From NCBI GenBank assembly GCA_002914845.1, contig JXTC01000065.1, forward strand, positions 269,343 to 333,342: DNA of 64,000 nucleotides, given 5' to 3'. A program made the translations under genes and the position numbers. This stretch comes from Trema orientale (lineage: Eukaryota > Streptophyta > Magnoliopsida > Rosales > Cannabaceae). Positions 26,025-37,344 of the stretch are shown here, one piece after another (position 1 is the first letter of the stretch; every line of letters starts with the position of its first letter). The notes beneath the pieces are model-generated. The model saw only the letters and a program-made list of their open reading frames with translations. It had not been told where the DNA came from and ran no database searches.

Positions 26025-26350
26025 AACGAAGCTGAGCACTTGAATGAATTGATACGCATCGCCTGATTCAAACATCAACAAACTCTATTTAGTTATGTAT
26101 CAAATCTGGTCAATTAAGCTCGCGAAGCACTTCAAAGTTTAAACGACTTGTCGTAACTTGTTACACATGACATTTCCAGATATGCAAAACCATGAATAAG
26201 TCTTCACTCTTTTCCGCTACAACAACAGATAAAAACACTGAACTTGCAACTACATGCATGGGTCCCCAGCTGCATTTCATCATCGGGTAACTAGTTGCCA
26301 CTGCATCAAAATCAAACCTATACTTGATAATCCATCCAGAGTAACCAAAT
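26025..26350 (-). pseudogene. Relic of an F-box gene C-terminus
   Basis: Reading the minus strand from about 26350 gives GYSGWIIKYRFDFDAVATSY, then SSVFLSVVVAEKSEDLFMVL, and after an internal stop VTSYDKSFKL, finishing GDAYQFIQVLSFV before a stop. These match in order the last ~130 residues of the neighbouring F-box proteins (DYSGWFVKFRVDL, FSVLCVVRGELDEESYLVL, YQYIxSLxxV). In-frame stops and frame changes break it, and no F-box half lies upstream. It is a decayed copy from the tandem array, not annotatable as a working gene. Confidence 0.8.
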
Positions 26351-26923
26351 GAATGGATTGAGAAAGAGAAATACTTTCTTTGTTTTCATTCTTGTTACGG
26401 TACGGATTAGTAAACATGGCTAAACACATTCCACTATTGATAACACACCTATTGTTATGCTACCATTCTCTGTTTTGGGGGAAACAAAGACAGCACTTAG
26501 TTAAGTGTCTTTTAATCTTTGTTAGTGTTGCTTTAGTCTAAATTGGACCAAGCAGAGAAGAGCTGTTGGTTGTAATGCTAGTAAATAAGCACTGACAAAT
26601 GGAAAATCAACAAATTCAAGGAATTTTGTTATATCACAACTGAATCCCGTCACAACAACTGTGATCCTATGAATAGTTATGGAACCCCAAATGACAAAAC
26701 CAGTAGTGAAGCTAACTTTAGAAATGGCATCAAATACTAGCTACACCCTAAGGCTTATCAGTCAAAGAAACACCTCAGAACTCTCAATATCACAGAGCTT
26801 GTAGAAATTTTTACAGCTTTTACTACCGAAATTAAATCGCAAAACTTTTGGTTGCTAAAGAAGAGAGGTCAATTTAGTTATGATACTGGAAATAAGAGTT
26901 ACAGTGAATCAGAAACTGTGTCA
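26351..26923. other. Spacer between F-box relic and F-box pseudogene
   Basis: No further coding homology recognised. It probably corresponds to the 3' flank of the next F-box copy. Confidence 0.4.
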
Positions 26924-28135
26924 TCAAACCAAAGCGAGGCTCTCTATGAATTGATGAACATGATACCACTCGTATGATACTTCCGGGAACATCACTAAGA
27001 CTGAATTTTTGAATCCTAAAAGCCTTATTAGTCCTAGGACGACTTGGCTCAATTTGACAAAGCTTGTGGAAAGTACTGGTCTTGAAATTGTATCGTTTGA
27101 CTTTATCCCTTATTTTGAGCACTAAGTAGGACTCCTCATCAAGCTCACCCCGAACAACGCAGAGTACTGAAAATACGTACTCGTGTAAATTTGCTGGTTG
27201 GAATTTATTTCTCTTAATCATCTTCGGAGATGCGATTAGAAGCTCAGAAAGATTGACTCTAAACTTAACAAACCAGCCAGAGTAGTCCATTTCCATCTCA
27301 TACACGTCCAGATGAGGTGTTTGAGTGTGGTATATTTGACGAGTGAAATGAAGATGTCCCCTTGACTCCCCAGAAAACATGTGCTTTTTATCCTCATTCC
27401 AACCATCTGGAACTGGAGGCATTGGCAATGAACTTAGTCGCTCTTCGCTGACATTGAAATACAGAGAAACTCCCCATAGACTAATCCAATGAACAGAGCC
27501 ATTCCAAAAGACCCCAACAATATTGAATCGAATATTCCATATATCAGAGTAAATCTCAATCTGGAACTCGTGAGTGCTACGCTCGCTGTTCCGGAGGCAA
27601 ACAACTTTGTAATAAGGAGATTCCAAAGGATCAAAAGCTAAACTGATGGCGTTCCGAATTGGCAGTGTAGGGAGTTTGGTGTATTGGTTTGTGGTAGGAT
27701 TGTAGATGTAATAGACCTTTTTTAAGGTCGAGAGCTTTAGAACACAACAATAAGCCATTACATGAGTGAAGGATCCTGATTCCGGATTTGAGAGACGTAA
27801 AAGGTCGATTGGACTTGGAGTTTCGGTCGAGATTGACGAAGTCCAATTCCTGAGAGCTGCTGCAAATGGACGTGGAAGAACGTTTCAAGAGGAGGCCAGA
27901 GACGGGGTTGGGGAAAGGGTTGTGGCGGCGAGAGAATTCTGGATTGGAAATGAGAGAGAGCCAGTGTTTGGGTACAGATTTGAACTTGATCAAGGCCTTG
28001 ATTGGCATGCAGAGAAGGATTTGGTTTAGGAGGTCGTCATTGTGGCCTATTATTTCTGCGGAGTCACATGACGGTGGTGTTGAGCAATAAGTGGCGGCAA
28101 TCTGGGGAGGTTTTGGTTCTTTTGGTGGAAGACAT
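26924..28135 (-). pseudogene. F-box (At5g07610-like) pseudogene with three frameshifts
   Basis: The full-length family architecture can be followed, but in three frame pieces. It starts MSSTKRTKTS at 28135 and changes frame before DSAEIIGHNDDLL, then continues through the F-box (MPIKALIKFKSVPKHWLSL) to SCNGLLLCS. A one-base excess in an A6 run (27718-27723) moves the frame to VYYIYNPTTNQYTKLPTLP. A second excess base in an A5 run (27006-27010) sends the frame past the family C-terminus YHVHQFIESLALV, whose stop is at 26924-26926; the open frame instead runs to 26874. Two lesions sit in homopolymers, so sequencing error cannot be excluded for them. As read, it cannot make a complete protein. 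Confidence 0.78.
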
Positions 28136-29566
28136 TTTCAACATTAATATGGACGATGAGTGTAATAGATGAGATTGAATGTTTAGTTGGTGCTTGGCTT
28201 GATGTGTTCCCTTGAACTCTGCAACTGAGTTTTTACTTTATAGGCTTTTTGTTTGTTTGGGCTCTACCTGCTGAAAAAGATTGCCTTGTACACAAGTATG
28301 TGGCAAAATTGCCAAATTCTGAAGCACGCTTTGGCATTGACTTTATTTATGCGTATGCTGATATGCAAAGGTTGTTGGCGTGTCAATAAAGTTGAAAATT
28401 TTATGCTTGATAGCTCTCAGTCTCTCTCAATATTTTTGAGCGTTTTGAAAGCTGCAGGCGCATAAAACTACCAGTCATGATTATTCAAATGTTAAAGGAA
28501 TATTTAACCTTTTTAAAGTATTTTGGCTTGAGAGATTGATTTTATTTGGCTATGAATATTCTTTTCTTTATTTATTCAACCAAATCTTCAAAAAAAAAAT
28601 CAGCAAGCATGTTGGAATTATGACTCAAATGTTATATCTACTCTTCTATACAGAAATTTTACTGCAAGCTGGACGTGAAAAAAAAAAAAAAAAAAACAGA
28701 ACAAAACTTTTAATTTATAAGAGCTTTTGTCTTCTTCTAAAGTTTTAAGTTTTAATCTTAGTCCGAAAGATTGCAGGATATGATCTTTGGATTATACCCT
28801 ACTTTCAGTTAACATTATTTCAGAAACTAAGTTAGGTCATAGAGAGTGATTGAGGTCTAAAGAAACCAAGATATTTTGGCCTTACCCAGATCAACTGGAA
28901 AGACATGGTGTATAACCTACAACATAATCGTACTTAGTTATATACGTGTAAAGGGGACTGTATTACCTAACTAACTGTTCTTCTTATGCTAGAAGTACCA
29001 CTTCAGTTACAAGCTAAGAAGTAAATCAGATCAAGGGTTCAAAGGCCAACATATTAATACCTAGGTGATCAACTTGAGAATCCAACCAGATGACTCTTTT
29101 TAATCATATCACATAAGTACTCCTATAAGTTCAAATCAGAGTGTAAACAGTTTCACTGTTCCAAATAGAAAGTAGTTTCTGTATTTTGGAACACAATGTG
29201 ACACTTTCAAATCATACAGATGAGTTGTACTTGATTATACATTTATGAAGTCTCCATTACTAAGTATGCTTTCCGTACTCAAATTCTGTTTATTATTTTC
29301 TTTTCAAATTGTCTATAAAAATTCTATCGGATGACTTGAAGGCTACCTTAGTTAATTTAGATCCTCATTGATAAGATCAGAGGAAGTAAGTAAATGAAGT
29401 AAAGGCTTATGTCAGGGAGCAAACAGTTTCACCATGCCAATCAAAAACTACTTTCTACATTATTAATAGACATGTTCAATTCACAAAGAAATTATAACCG
29501 AAATGACAAAATCAGAAATGAAACGATCGAACTGATATTTCGAAACTAAAAGAACCAAAAACAGCA
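28136..29566. other. F-box promoter/spacer
   Basis: Holds a TATA-like CCTATAAAG (minus, 28237-28245) and the shared upstream motif AAAAAGATTGCCTTGTACAC (28274-28293) of the pseudogene. Beyond this is the 3' flank of the next F-box gene. No coding region is supported. Confidence 0.5.
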
Positions 29567-30895
29567 TCATACACAAGCTAGACTCTCGATATATTGATAA
29601 ACCTCGTCCGGATAAAAAAACACACGGTCTAACACATGATCTGAACCCTCAATATCAAAGAGGGTGTAAAACGTGTTACTCTTGAAATCGCATCGCAAAA
29701 CTTTCCCAGGAATGTTCAGTACCAAAAACGAATCCTCGTCAAGCTCGCCACGAACCACGCAGAGCACATAAAAGCGATAGTCTTGAAACTCCGGGAATAC
29801 ATTCGAAATCTCAACAAGATCAACTTTGGACTTCAAAACCCATCTAGCACAATCCTTTTCCAACTCAAATACATTCAGACAATGAGTCGCTAATTCTCCG
29901 GGCTCGGTTACGTATTCCACTTTGTGCAAATGGTCCCTAGACTCGCCAAAATACTTGAACACCCTGCCACTATTAACATCATCAAAGTAATCCCGAACCG
30001 AAAGTGCTAATGGCATTTCGCACAGCCGTTCTTCTTCAACGTTGAAAAAGATCGAGGTTCCAAAGCCACTAAACCAACGAACAGCTCCATTCCAAAAGAC
30101 CCCACGTACTAATCCAAACAAAATGTCTGAAGAAGGAGGTGCAAGACCACCATAGAGCCTCCAAGGGCCACCCTCAGAGGAATAGACCGCGATCTGATAC
30201 TGATCACCCAAAACGCCGTCCTTTTTCCAGCTCACGACGCAAACGACTTTGTAATGAGGAGATTTCGAAGGGTCGAAGGCCAAAACGACGTCGTTGACAG
30301 CCCTGAGAGTGCCGCCTCCGCCGCCGCCGCCGCGAGACGGCAGCGGAGGAAGTGTCGTGTACTGCTTAGTGGTGGGATTGTAGACGTAGTAAGTTTTTCT
30401 CGACCATGGGGCACGGCAGGAACTACATAGGAGCAACCCATTACAGGACTGACTGACCGTGATCCCGTACCGTTCGTTGACGAAGTTGAGGGACCTAAAA
30501 GGAGCTCCTTTAGAGGAGGAGGAGGAGGAGGAGGGGTTGCGGTTGCGACACGGGTGGTCAAAGTCAACGAAGTGGAATTCCGGGTTGACCGACGCTGACC
30601 AGGGGCGTCGGAGGAAGAGGCCGGAGGAGGTGGCCGGGGAGGGGCTGCGGAGGCGAGAAAACGTGGGGTTGGAGATGAGGGAGAGGAAGCGTTTGGATAC
30701 GGATTTGAACTTGAGGAGGGGCTTTATGGGAAGGCGGAGGAGGATTTCGTTGAGGAGGTCGTCGTTGCCGCCAACTGTTTCCGCCGAGTACGACGGTGTC
30801 GTTTGGTGAGAAACGGTGTCGTTTTGGGGGGTTTGGCTGCGTCTTCTTTTCGCGGAGTACGGCAGTTTGAGTTTGATTTTGAGTTCGAACGACAT
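29567..30895 (-). CDS. F-box protein, At5g07610-like (intact)
   Basis: Single-exon frame of 442 aa, a predicted substrate receptor that would dock on SKP1 in an SCF ubiquitin ligase. F-box at about 44-85 (NDDLLNEILLRLPIKPLLKF). F-box-associated C-terminal domain with family landmarks SCNGLLLCS, YYVYNPTTKQYTTLPPLPS, LAFDPSKSPHYKVVCV, GVFWNGAVRWFSGFG and YVLCVVRGELDEDSFLVL, ending YQYIESLACV. It carries low-complexity insertions absent from its neighbours: a serine run (SSSSSSS) near 120 and a glycine run (RGGGGGGG) near 195. The long basic N-terminus is also unusual. A TATA-like TATAAAA (30936-30942) lies about 41 bases upstream. No introns or lesions. Confidence 0.9.
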   Translation of the reverse strand: MSFELKIKLKLPYSAKRRRSQTPQNDTVSHQTTPSYSAETVGGNDDLLNEILLRLPIKPLLKFKSVSKRFLSLISNPTFSRLRSPSPATSSGLFLRRPWSASVNPEFHFVDFDHPCRNRNPSSSSSSSKGAPFRSLNFVNERYGITVSQSCNGLLLCSSCRAPWSRKTYYVYNPTTKQYTTLPPLPSRGGGGGGGTLRAVNDVVLAFDPSKSPHYKVVCVVSWKKDGVLGDQYQIAVYSSEGGPWRLYGGLAPPSSDILFGLVRGVFWNGAVRWFSGFGTSIFFNVEEERLCEMPLALSVRDYFDDVNSGRVFKYFGESRDHLHKVEYVTEPGELATHCLNVFELEKDCARWVLKSKVDLVEISNVFPEFQDYRFYVLCVVRGELDEDSFLVLNIPGKVLRCDFKSNTFYTLFDIEGSDHVLDRVFFYPDEVYQYIESLACV

Positions 30896-31160
30896 TGTGA
30901 ACTCTTTACTACTAGGTTGGTGCTTCGCGTCGGAGTTTTATAGGTTTATGTTATTATGTGGTGTGGTTTTTTTTCAAAAAGGGGAAAGGATTGCTATGTA
31001 CGCTAATGCCATAGCGCTATATAACAAAATTCTCAAGCAAGCTTCGGCTTTATATATGGAGGAAAGGTCAATGCAGTTTTAAATTTATTTATTTATTTAT
31101 TTTTAAGCTAACCATTAGAATATCCTTTTCAAAAGAAAAATACAAATTAATCATCTTTCT
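30896..31160. promoter_or_regulatory. Proximal promoter of F-box gene 29567-30895
   Basis: Minus-strand TATAAAA at 30936-30942, and the array-wide motif GGAAAGGATTGCTATGTACG at about 30983-31002. The same order (TATA, then this motif farther upstream) recurs before other F-box copies. Confidence 0.45.
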
Positions 31161-31498
31161 AGTCACCAAATCGTTGATAAAATCTTATTTTGTTCCTAAG
31201 TTTAAAATTTCTCGTTTTAGTCATTGAATTTTGGAAATTATTTTCTGTTAGTCCTTTTCAATATTTTTCGTTACATATTTTGTTTTTCAAAATTTAAGGA
31301 TCAATACTAAACTTATAATTTATTATATATATATATACACTAAACTTATAATTCTCGTATGAAATTATTACTTAATTTGTCCTTAAATTTAATAGACCGT
31401 GACCAAAAATTAGGGAGAATTTTAAAAAGTTCGAGGACCAAAACAAACAGAAACTTTTAAATAATTAAATAAGACTTTATCAATAGATTTATGATTAG
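31161..31498. mobile_element. Foldback (MITE-like) element
   Basis: The ends are imperfect inverted repeats: left TTGATAAAATCTTATTTTG, right (reverse complement) TTGATAAAGTCTTATTTAA, with further matching blocks (TTTAGTCATTGAATTTT versus TTTGGTCCTCGAACTTT). AT-rich centre, no coding capacity. Borders and target duplication not resolved. Confidence 0.4.
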
Positions 31499-32819
31499 CA
31501 TGATAATTAATAAAAAGTTTTGGAATTTCTTTGTTTGAATGCTAAAGCAAACAATAGAATCAGAATAGTGATTCCACCAAATTAAACATGCCATAATAGA
31601 AACAAAATGGCAATAAGGACACTATAATATATAAATATATATGTCTATATATATATGTATTAAGAGAGTTTTTAATAAGTAATTTTGTTATTGCTCAATG
31701 GATGGAGACTTTGACCATATTGAAAAATAGCTTGCAATAGCAAGTCAAATTCACCTATTTCCATTCCACTCTAATTCTTGTTGAGAATCCTTTCATTTGA
31801 ATTCCAATTGACATAGGAATGAATTGGTGGAATGATTTTTTGAGAAAGACAATTTAATTAAATCAATTATTACTAATTAGAATTTTTTTTAACAACCTAA
31901 CATACCTACTGATTTTTAAAGATATATCTTCAACCATTTTCTTCTTGACCATAACTCGGACAAGTATGTTGTNNNNNNNNNNNNNNNNNNNNNNNNNNNN
32001 NNNNNNNNNNNNNNNNNNNNNNNNNNNNNNNNNNNNNNNNNNNNNNNNNNNNNNNNNNNNNNNNNNNNNNNNNNNNNNNNNNNNNNNNNNNNNNNNNNNN
32101 NNNNNNNNNNNNNNNNNNNNNNNTAGAATTTTTTTTAACAACCTAACATACCTACTGATTTTTAAAGATATATCTTCAACCATTTTCTTCTTGACCATAA
32201 CTCGGACAAGTATGTTGTGTTTTGTGTGAAAAGGATTGGCAAAAACATGTGGTACAATCAAGAATTAAAAAGAAAAGGCAAAAAATCACTTTAGATGAGC
32301 AAGCACTATGGCTACACTATAATTGTGACCAAAAATATTTTAATAGAAATTGCACTTACCTCATCACATGTCTCCAAACAATCCTACGTACTTTTCAACA
32401 TATAAATATTCGACCAAGATTTATTTAGAGGCAGTTTAGAATAGCACAATTTATTTTTATACATTATAGAAGAAAATAGAAAAGAAAAGAAAAGAAACTA
32501 AAAAAATTATGTAGAACTCACTTGACAAAGTGAAAAGTGATAAGGACATTTATATATTAACAAAATTGCAAAGCTAACTGTTATCCTTGTTGGAAGACAC
32601 CATTTCTTAGCCTTGTCATTGTTTTTTTTTTTTTTTTCCTTCAATTTTTCGATCTATTATTTGTTAGAACAAATAATTAATTTTCTAATTCTATCCAGAT
32701 CATGTTGTAAATAGCTTTTAATCAACTTATACTATCATATGAAGTAGCAAGGACAAGCATTTTATGTATAATAAGATTTTTTAATGAAATTGTATATATT
32801 ATTATTATTTTGAAAGAAT
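31499..32819. other. Spacer with assembly gap
   Basis: AT-rich sequence without a supported gene; it contains the N gap described separately and a T run near 32622. Confidence 0.5.
31973..32123. other. Assembly gap (151 N) between identical 95-bp flanks
   Basis: 151 consecutive Ns. The 95 bases before it (31878-31972) and after it (32124-32218) appear identical, both running from TAGAATTTTTTTTAACAACC to GACAAGTATGTTGT. This is what two overlapping contig ends look like when the overlap was not merged, so the gap may be spurious. Confidence 0.9.
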
Positions 32820-32824
32820 ATTAT

Positions 32825-34835
32825 TGTAAAAACTTAGTTTTTTAAGGAGTATTTTGGTCTTTTGACCAGTTAAAAAAAAAAAAAAAGAAGTAAACGCCCA
32901 GACTCTCCTCTCTCTCCCCCTCGACATTCTCTCTCCCTCACCTCTTCTCTCTCTCTCGGCCGAACACATCCAGGAGGGAGACGACGCACGCAGGCCACCG
33001 CCCAGTCGCGACGACCACCGGCGAACGTCGCCAGGACCGAGCCGCACCCAACGCCGGCCGCCTGGACACGCCGGAGAAGCCGCCGGAGCCGGAGAAGACA
33101 AAGTAGCCGAATCGGATTTTTGGCCGCCGGCGAAGATTCCGATGTCCATTCGCCGTGAAACCGGTCCCGTTGAACTCATCTCCTTACGATCTTCGACATG
33201 GTATATATATCTCGACCCCATACTGTCCGGATCAAAATTTTTCATTTTTGTTAATTTTGAGTTATTTTTAGTTTTATATTTAAATTTGTCAATCTGGCCG
33301 TTAGATTGCGTTTTTGACCTCATATTTGGAATGTACTCGGAAAATGGAGAAGTTTGATATATATATTGTGTTGTTTGGTGATCGGCACAAAAATCGCGAT
33401 CGGACGGTCGAGATTTTGTCTCGATTCGCGTGCCACCAGTCCGGTGTGGACCCGGACCCGAATTTGGCAAGTTATATGCCTAACCTAGCTATTTTGGGTG
33501 CTAGGAATCCAACGAAGAGGTCCGTTCGTGAAATTGAAGTTCCAGTGATAAGTTGATTTTTCGCAAGAGGACGATCGAGGGCTCGGAATTGGTTCCCGAC
33601 CCTCCGGGCGATCGTCAACGATACCTTGAGGACTCAATAGCGTAGAATCGCTATTCCGGTGAGGTAGGGGTTCAATTACTAAGTTTTCTACTTATTTTGT
33701 TTTGAATTATGCATTATGACCTATTTCTTAAAATTGTCGATTTTCATGGATTTTATGGATTTGATTGGATATCTGGTGGACTTTGAAACTGTTGAAATGT
33801 ATTGGATTATTCTGGGATTGGTTTGTATGATTTTTATGCAGGTTAAAAATTTTGGTTTTGGGAAAATACAACCGTTATGCTGCCCAATATTCTGTAAATC
33901 CCAGAATAATACCAAATGAGTTTTAAAGCATGATTTCTTGACATACTTGATGCATGGTTACTACACACTTTATGATATGTTGTACCTACCATAGGATCAC
34001 ACACTTGAGTTCAATTTTAGCATCATGGTATTTAGATCGCTGGCGAGTTGCTGCAGCGCTAGGTGAGAGACCTAGGCCCCTGCGCAGGTTTTGCTGACAC
34101 ACCTCCGGGTAGTGTCAGGATGCTGGGTACCTCTGTTCAAGAGGTATTACAGGACTGTGATGAGAGGATGGGAGCTCATAGATATACTCATACTTGGTTG
34201 ATTTATGATATGTACAACATGAACATGATTATGAACATGGTGACTTTGGTTTTGGTTTTGATTTTGAATATGTGGTTGTACTCGAATATTTGTAAACTTG
34301 TTTTATAACTGGATTTTGGAAAGGTACTAACCATGCAGGTTTCAAAGTTGCATTCATACTAAAAAGGTAATTGAATTCCTACTGAGCATGTAAATGCTCA
34401 CCCCCCCTTATCTTTCCCTTCTCAGGTGGTGTACAGTGTAATTTGAGCAACTCCGGAGCGGAGTGACTAGGATTGGAAGATTGTTCTAGTTTGATAGTTG
34501 GTAATTATTCAATAACTCATTTCAGAACTGTAATAACACTTAAGGCCCATACTTTGGAATATAGCCTGTATTATCTATTATGCCTACTTGTGATGACAAT
34601 GGTAATGCATGTTTATGTTTTAATACTACTATTAACAGTCTATGTCTAGTGGTGATCACAAACTGTGGGAATTTACAATTTAAACTATTTTTTTAGTCTT
34701 TATAGAAGCTGTCGTTTTTCAACTAGTTATCGTTTTTCTAAAGAATTGCAGTTTCTAAAATTTTTCAACAATAAATTATGAATTTCCATTGTGAAATTCC
34801 CCTTCTGCCACTGGTCCGGGGTTTGGGTCGTGACA
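32825..34835 (+). mobile_element. Solo LTR (about 2.0 kb) with 5-bp TSD
   Basis: The element starts TGTAAAAACTTAG and ends GTTTGGGTCGTGACA, giving the TG...CA (TGT...ACA) termini of an LTR, and is bracketed by ATTAT (32820-32824 and 34836-34840). Inside are a CT-rich leader (32900-32960), a GC-rich block (32960-33180) and several splice-like sites, as in the long LTRs of Ty3/Gypsy elements. No gag-pol is present between the direct repeats, consistent with LTR-LTR recombination leaving a solo LTR. The superfamily is an inference from size and ends. Confidence 0.58.
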
Positions 34836-34974
34836 ATTATCCTATGTTAAAATAACTACTATTAAGTCTACATGTAAAATGTGTAGAAAAAGAAAGACTT
34901 ATAGACATTGTTATAGTTAGAGGGGAAAAACGTGAACTCAAAAAGGGAAGAGAGAGAAACGTGAACTCAAAAAG

Positions 34975-35021
<47 letters not shown>

Positions 35022-35317
35022 TAAAAAGAGATACTAAAGCAAAATGAAAATTTACAACAAGCTAGTAGCTCGTGTGGAAAAACCTCCTCTTTGAGGAGTA
35101 TGAGGTCTGGGGATCAAACTCCACCCTCCTCCCCCTTCCTCGTATACTAACCTAACAACTTTATTTCAAAAAAAGAAACAAAAAATGAAATTTTTAAATG
35201 GATAACGCTTGAGGCACCAATTTTTGTACCAAATTTTTAATACTAAAGTATTAAGGCAATAAAAAGAGATACTAAAGCAAAATGAAATTTTTAAATATAA
35301 TGGTATAGGGAAAAAAN
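33291..35317 (+). repeat. 2027-bp direct duplication, copy A
   Basis: Matches 35318-37344 base for base at an offset of 2027 except for three closely spaced transitions (33385 G/A, 33386 C/T, 33395 C/T) seen by eye. It covers the 3' three quarters of the solo LTR plus 482 bp of unrelated flank, and ends at an N (35317) exactly at the junction with copy B. Confidence 0.9.
34979..35014. repeat. (GA)18 microsatellite
   Basis: Perfect GA dinucleotide run of 36 bases, preceded by a short duplication of CGTGAACTCAAAAAGGGAAG. An identical run occurs at 37006-37041 in the duplicated copy. Confidence 0.95.
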
Positions 35318-37001
35318 AATCTGGCCGTTAGATTGCGTTTTTGACCTCATATTTGGAATGTACTCGGAAAATGGAGAAGTTTGATATATATATTGTGTTG
35401 TTTGGTGATCGATACAAAAATTGCGATCGGACGGTCGAGATTTTGTCTCGATTCGCGTGCCACCAGTCCGGTGTGGACCCGGACCCGAATTTGGCAAGTT
35501 ATATGCCTAACCTAGCTATTTTGGGTGCTAGGAATCCAACGAAGAGGTCCGTTCGTGAAATTGAAGTTCCAGTGATAAGTTGATTTTTCGCAAGAGGACG
35601 ATCGAGGGCTCGGAATTGGTTCCCGACCCTCCGGGCGATCGTCAACGATACCTTGAGGACTCAATAGCGTAGAATCGCTATTCCGGTGAGGTAGGGGTTC
35701 AATTACTAAGTTTTCTACTTATTTTGTTTTGAATTATGCATTATGACCTATTTCTTAAAATTGTCGATTTTCATGGATTTTATGGATTTGATTGGATATC
35801 TGGTGGACTTTGAAACTGTTGAAATGTATTGGATTATTCTGGGATTGGTTTGTATGATTTTTATGCAGGTTAAAAATTTTGGTTTTGGGAAAATACAACC
35901 GTTATGCTGCCCAATATTCTGTAAATCCCAGAATAATACCAAATGAGTTTTAAAGCATGATTTCTTGACATACTTGATGCATGGTTACTACACACTTTAT
36001 GATATGTTGTACCTACCATAGGATCACACACTTGAGTTCAATTTTAGCATCATGGTATTTAGATCGCTGGCGAGTTGCTGCAGCGCTAGGTGAGAGACCT
36101 AGGCCCCTGCGCAGGTTTTGCTGACACACCTCCGGGTAGTGTCAGGATGCTGGGTACCTCTGTTCAAGAGGTATTACAGGACTGTGATGAGAGGATGGGA
36201 GCTCATAGATATACTCATACTTGGTTGATTTATGATATGTACAACATGAACATGATTATGAACATGGTGACTTTGGTTTTGGTTTTGATTTTGAATATGT
36301 GGTTGTACTCGAATATTTGTAAACTTGTTTTATAACTGGATTTTGGAAAGGTACTAACCATGCAGGTTTCAAAGTTGCATTCATACTAAAAAGGTAATTG
36401 AATTCCTACTGAGCATGTAAATGCTCACCCCCCCTTATCTTTCCCTTCTCAGGTGGTGTACAGTGTAATTTGAGCAACTCCGGAGCGGAGTGACTAGGAT
36501 TGGAAGATTGTTCTAGTTTGATAGTTGGTAATTATTCAATAACTCATTTCAGAACTGTAATAACACTTAAGGCCCATACTTTGGAATATAGCCTGTATTA
36601 TCTATTATGCCTACTTGTGATGACAATGGTAATGCATGTTTATGTTTTAATACTACTATTAACAGTCTATGTCTAGTGGTGATCACAAACTGTGGGAATT
36701 TACAATTTAAACTATTTTTTTAGTCTTTATAGAAGCTGTCGTTTTTCAACTAGTTATCGTTTTTCTAAAGAATTGCAGTTTCTAAAATTTTTCAACAATA
36801 AATTATGAATTTCCATTGTGAAATTCCCCTTCTGCCACTGGTCCGGGGTTTGGGTCGTGACAATTATCCTATGTTAAAATAACTACTATTAAGTCTACAT
36901 GTAAAATGTGTAGAAAAAGAAAGACTTATAGACATTGTTATAGTTAGAGGGGAAAAACGTGAACTCAAAAAGGGAAGAGAGAGAAACGTGAACTCAAAAA
37001 G

Positions 37002-37048
<47 letters not shown>

Positions 37049-37344
37049 TAAAAAGAGATACTAAAGCAAAATGAAAATTTACAACAAGCTAGTAGCTCGT
37101 GTGGAAAAACCTCCTCTTTGAGGAGTATGAGGTCTGGGGATCAAACTCCACCCTCCTCCCCCTTCCTCGTATACTAACCTAACAACTTTATTTCAAAAAA
37201 AGAAACAAAAAATGAAATTTTTAAATGGATAACGCTTGAGGCACCAATTTTTGTACCAAATTTTTAATACTAAAGTATTAAGGCAATAAAAAGAGATACT
37301 AAAGCAAAATGAAATTTTTAAATATAATGGTATAGGGAAAAAAA
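35318..37344 (+). repeat. 2027-bp direct duplication, copy B
   Basis: Second copy, beginning AATCTGGCCGTTAGATTGCG immediately after the N at 35317. Even the GA microsatellite has the same length in both copies (34979-35014 and 37006-37041). This is either a very recent tandem duplication or, more likely, an unmerged haplotype/contig overlap. The LTR portion here (35318-36862) lacks its 5' end. Confidence 0.9.

Noticed and set aside
26874-27758. The 294-codon frame as a stand-alone gene
   Set aside because: It begins inside the SCNGLLLC region, lacks an F-box and overruns the ancestral stop in a shifted frame; it is the largest surviving piece of a pseudogene.
33314-33556. 80-codon frame, repeated at 35341-35583, as a candidate gene
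   Set aside because: It lies inside the solo LTR, has no family signature, and the second occurrence is the duplicated copy.
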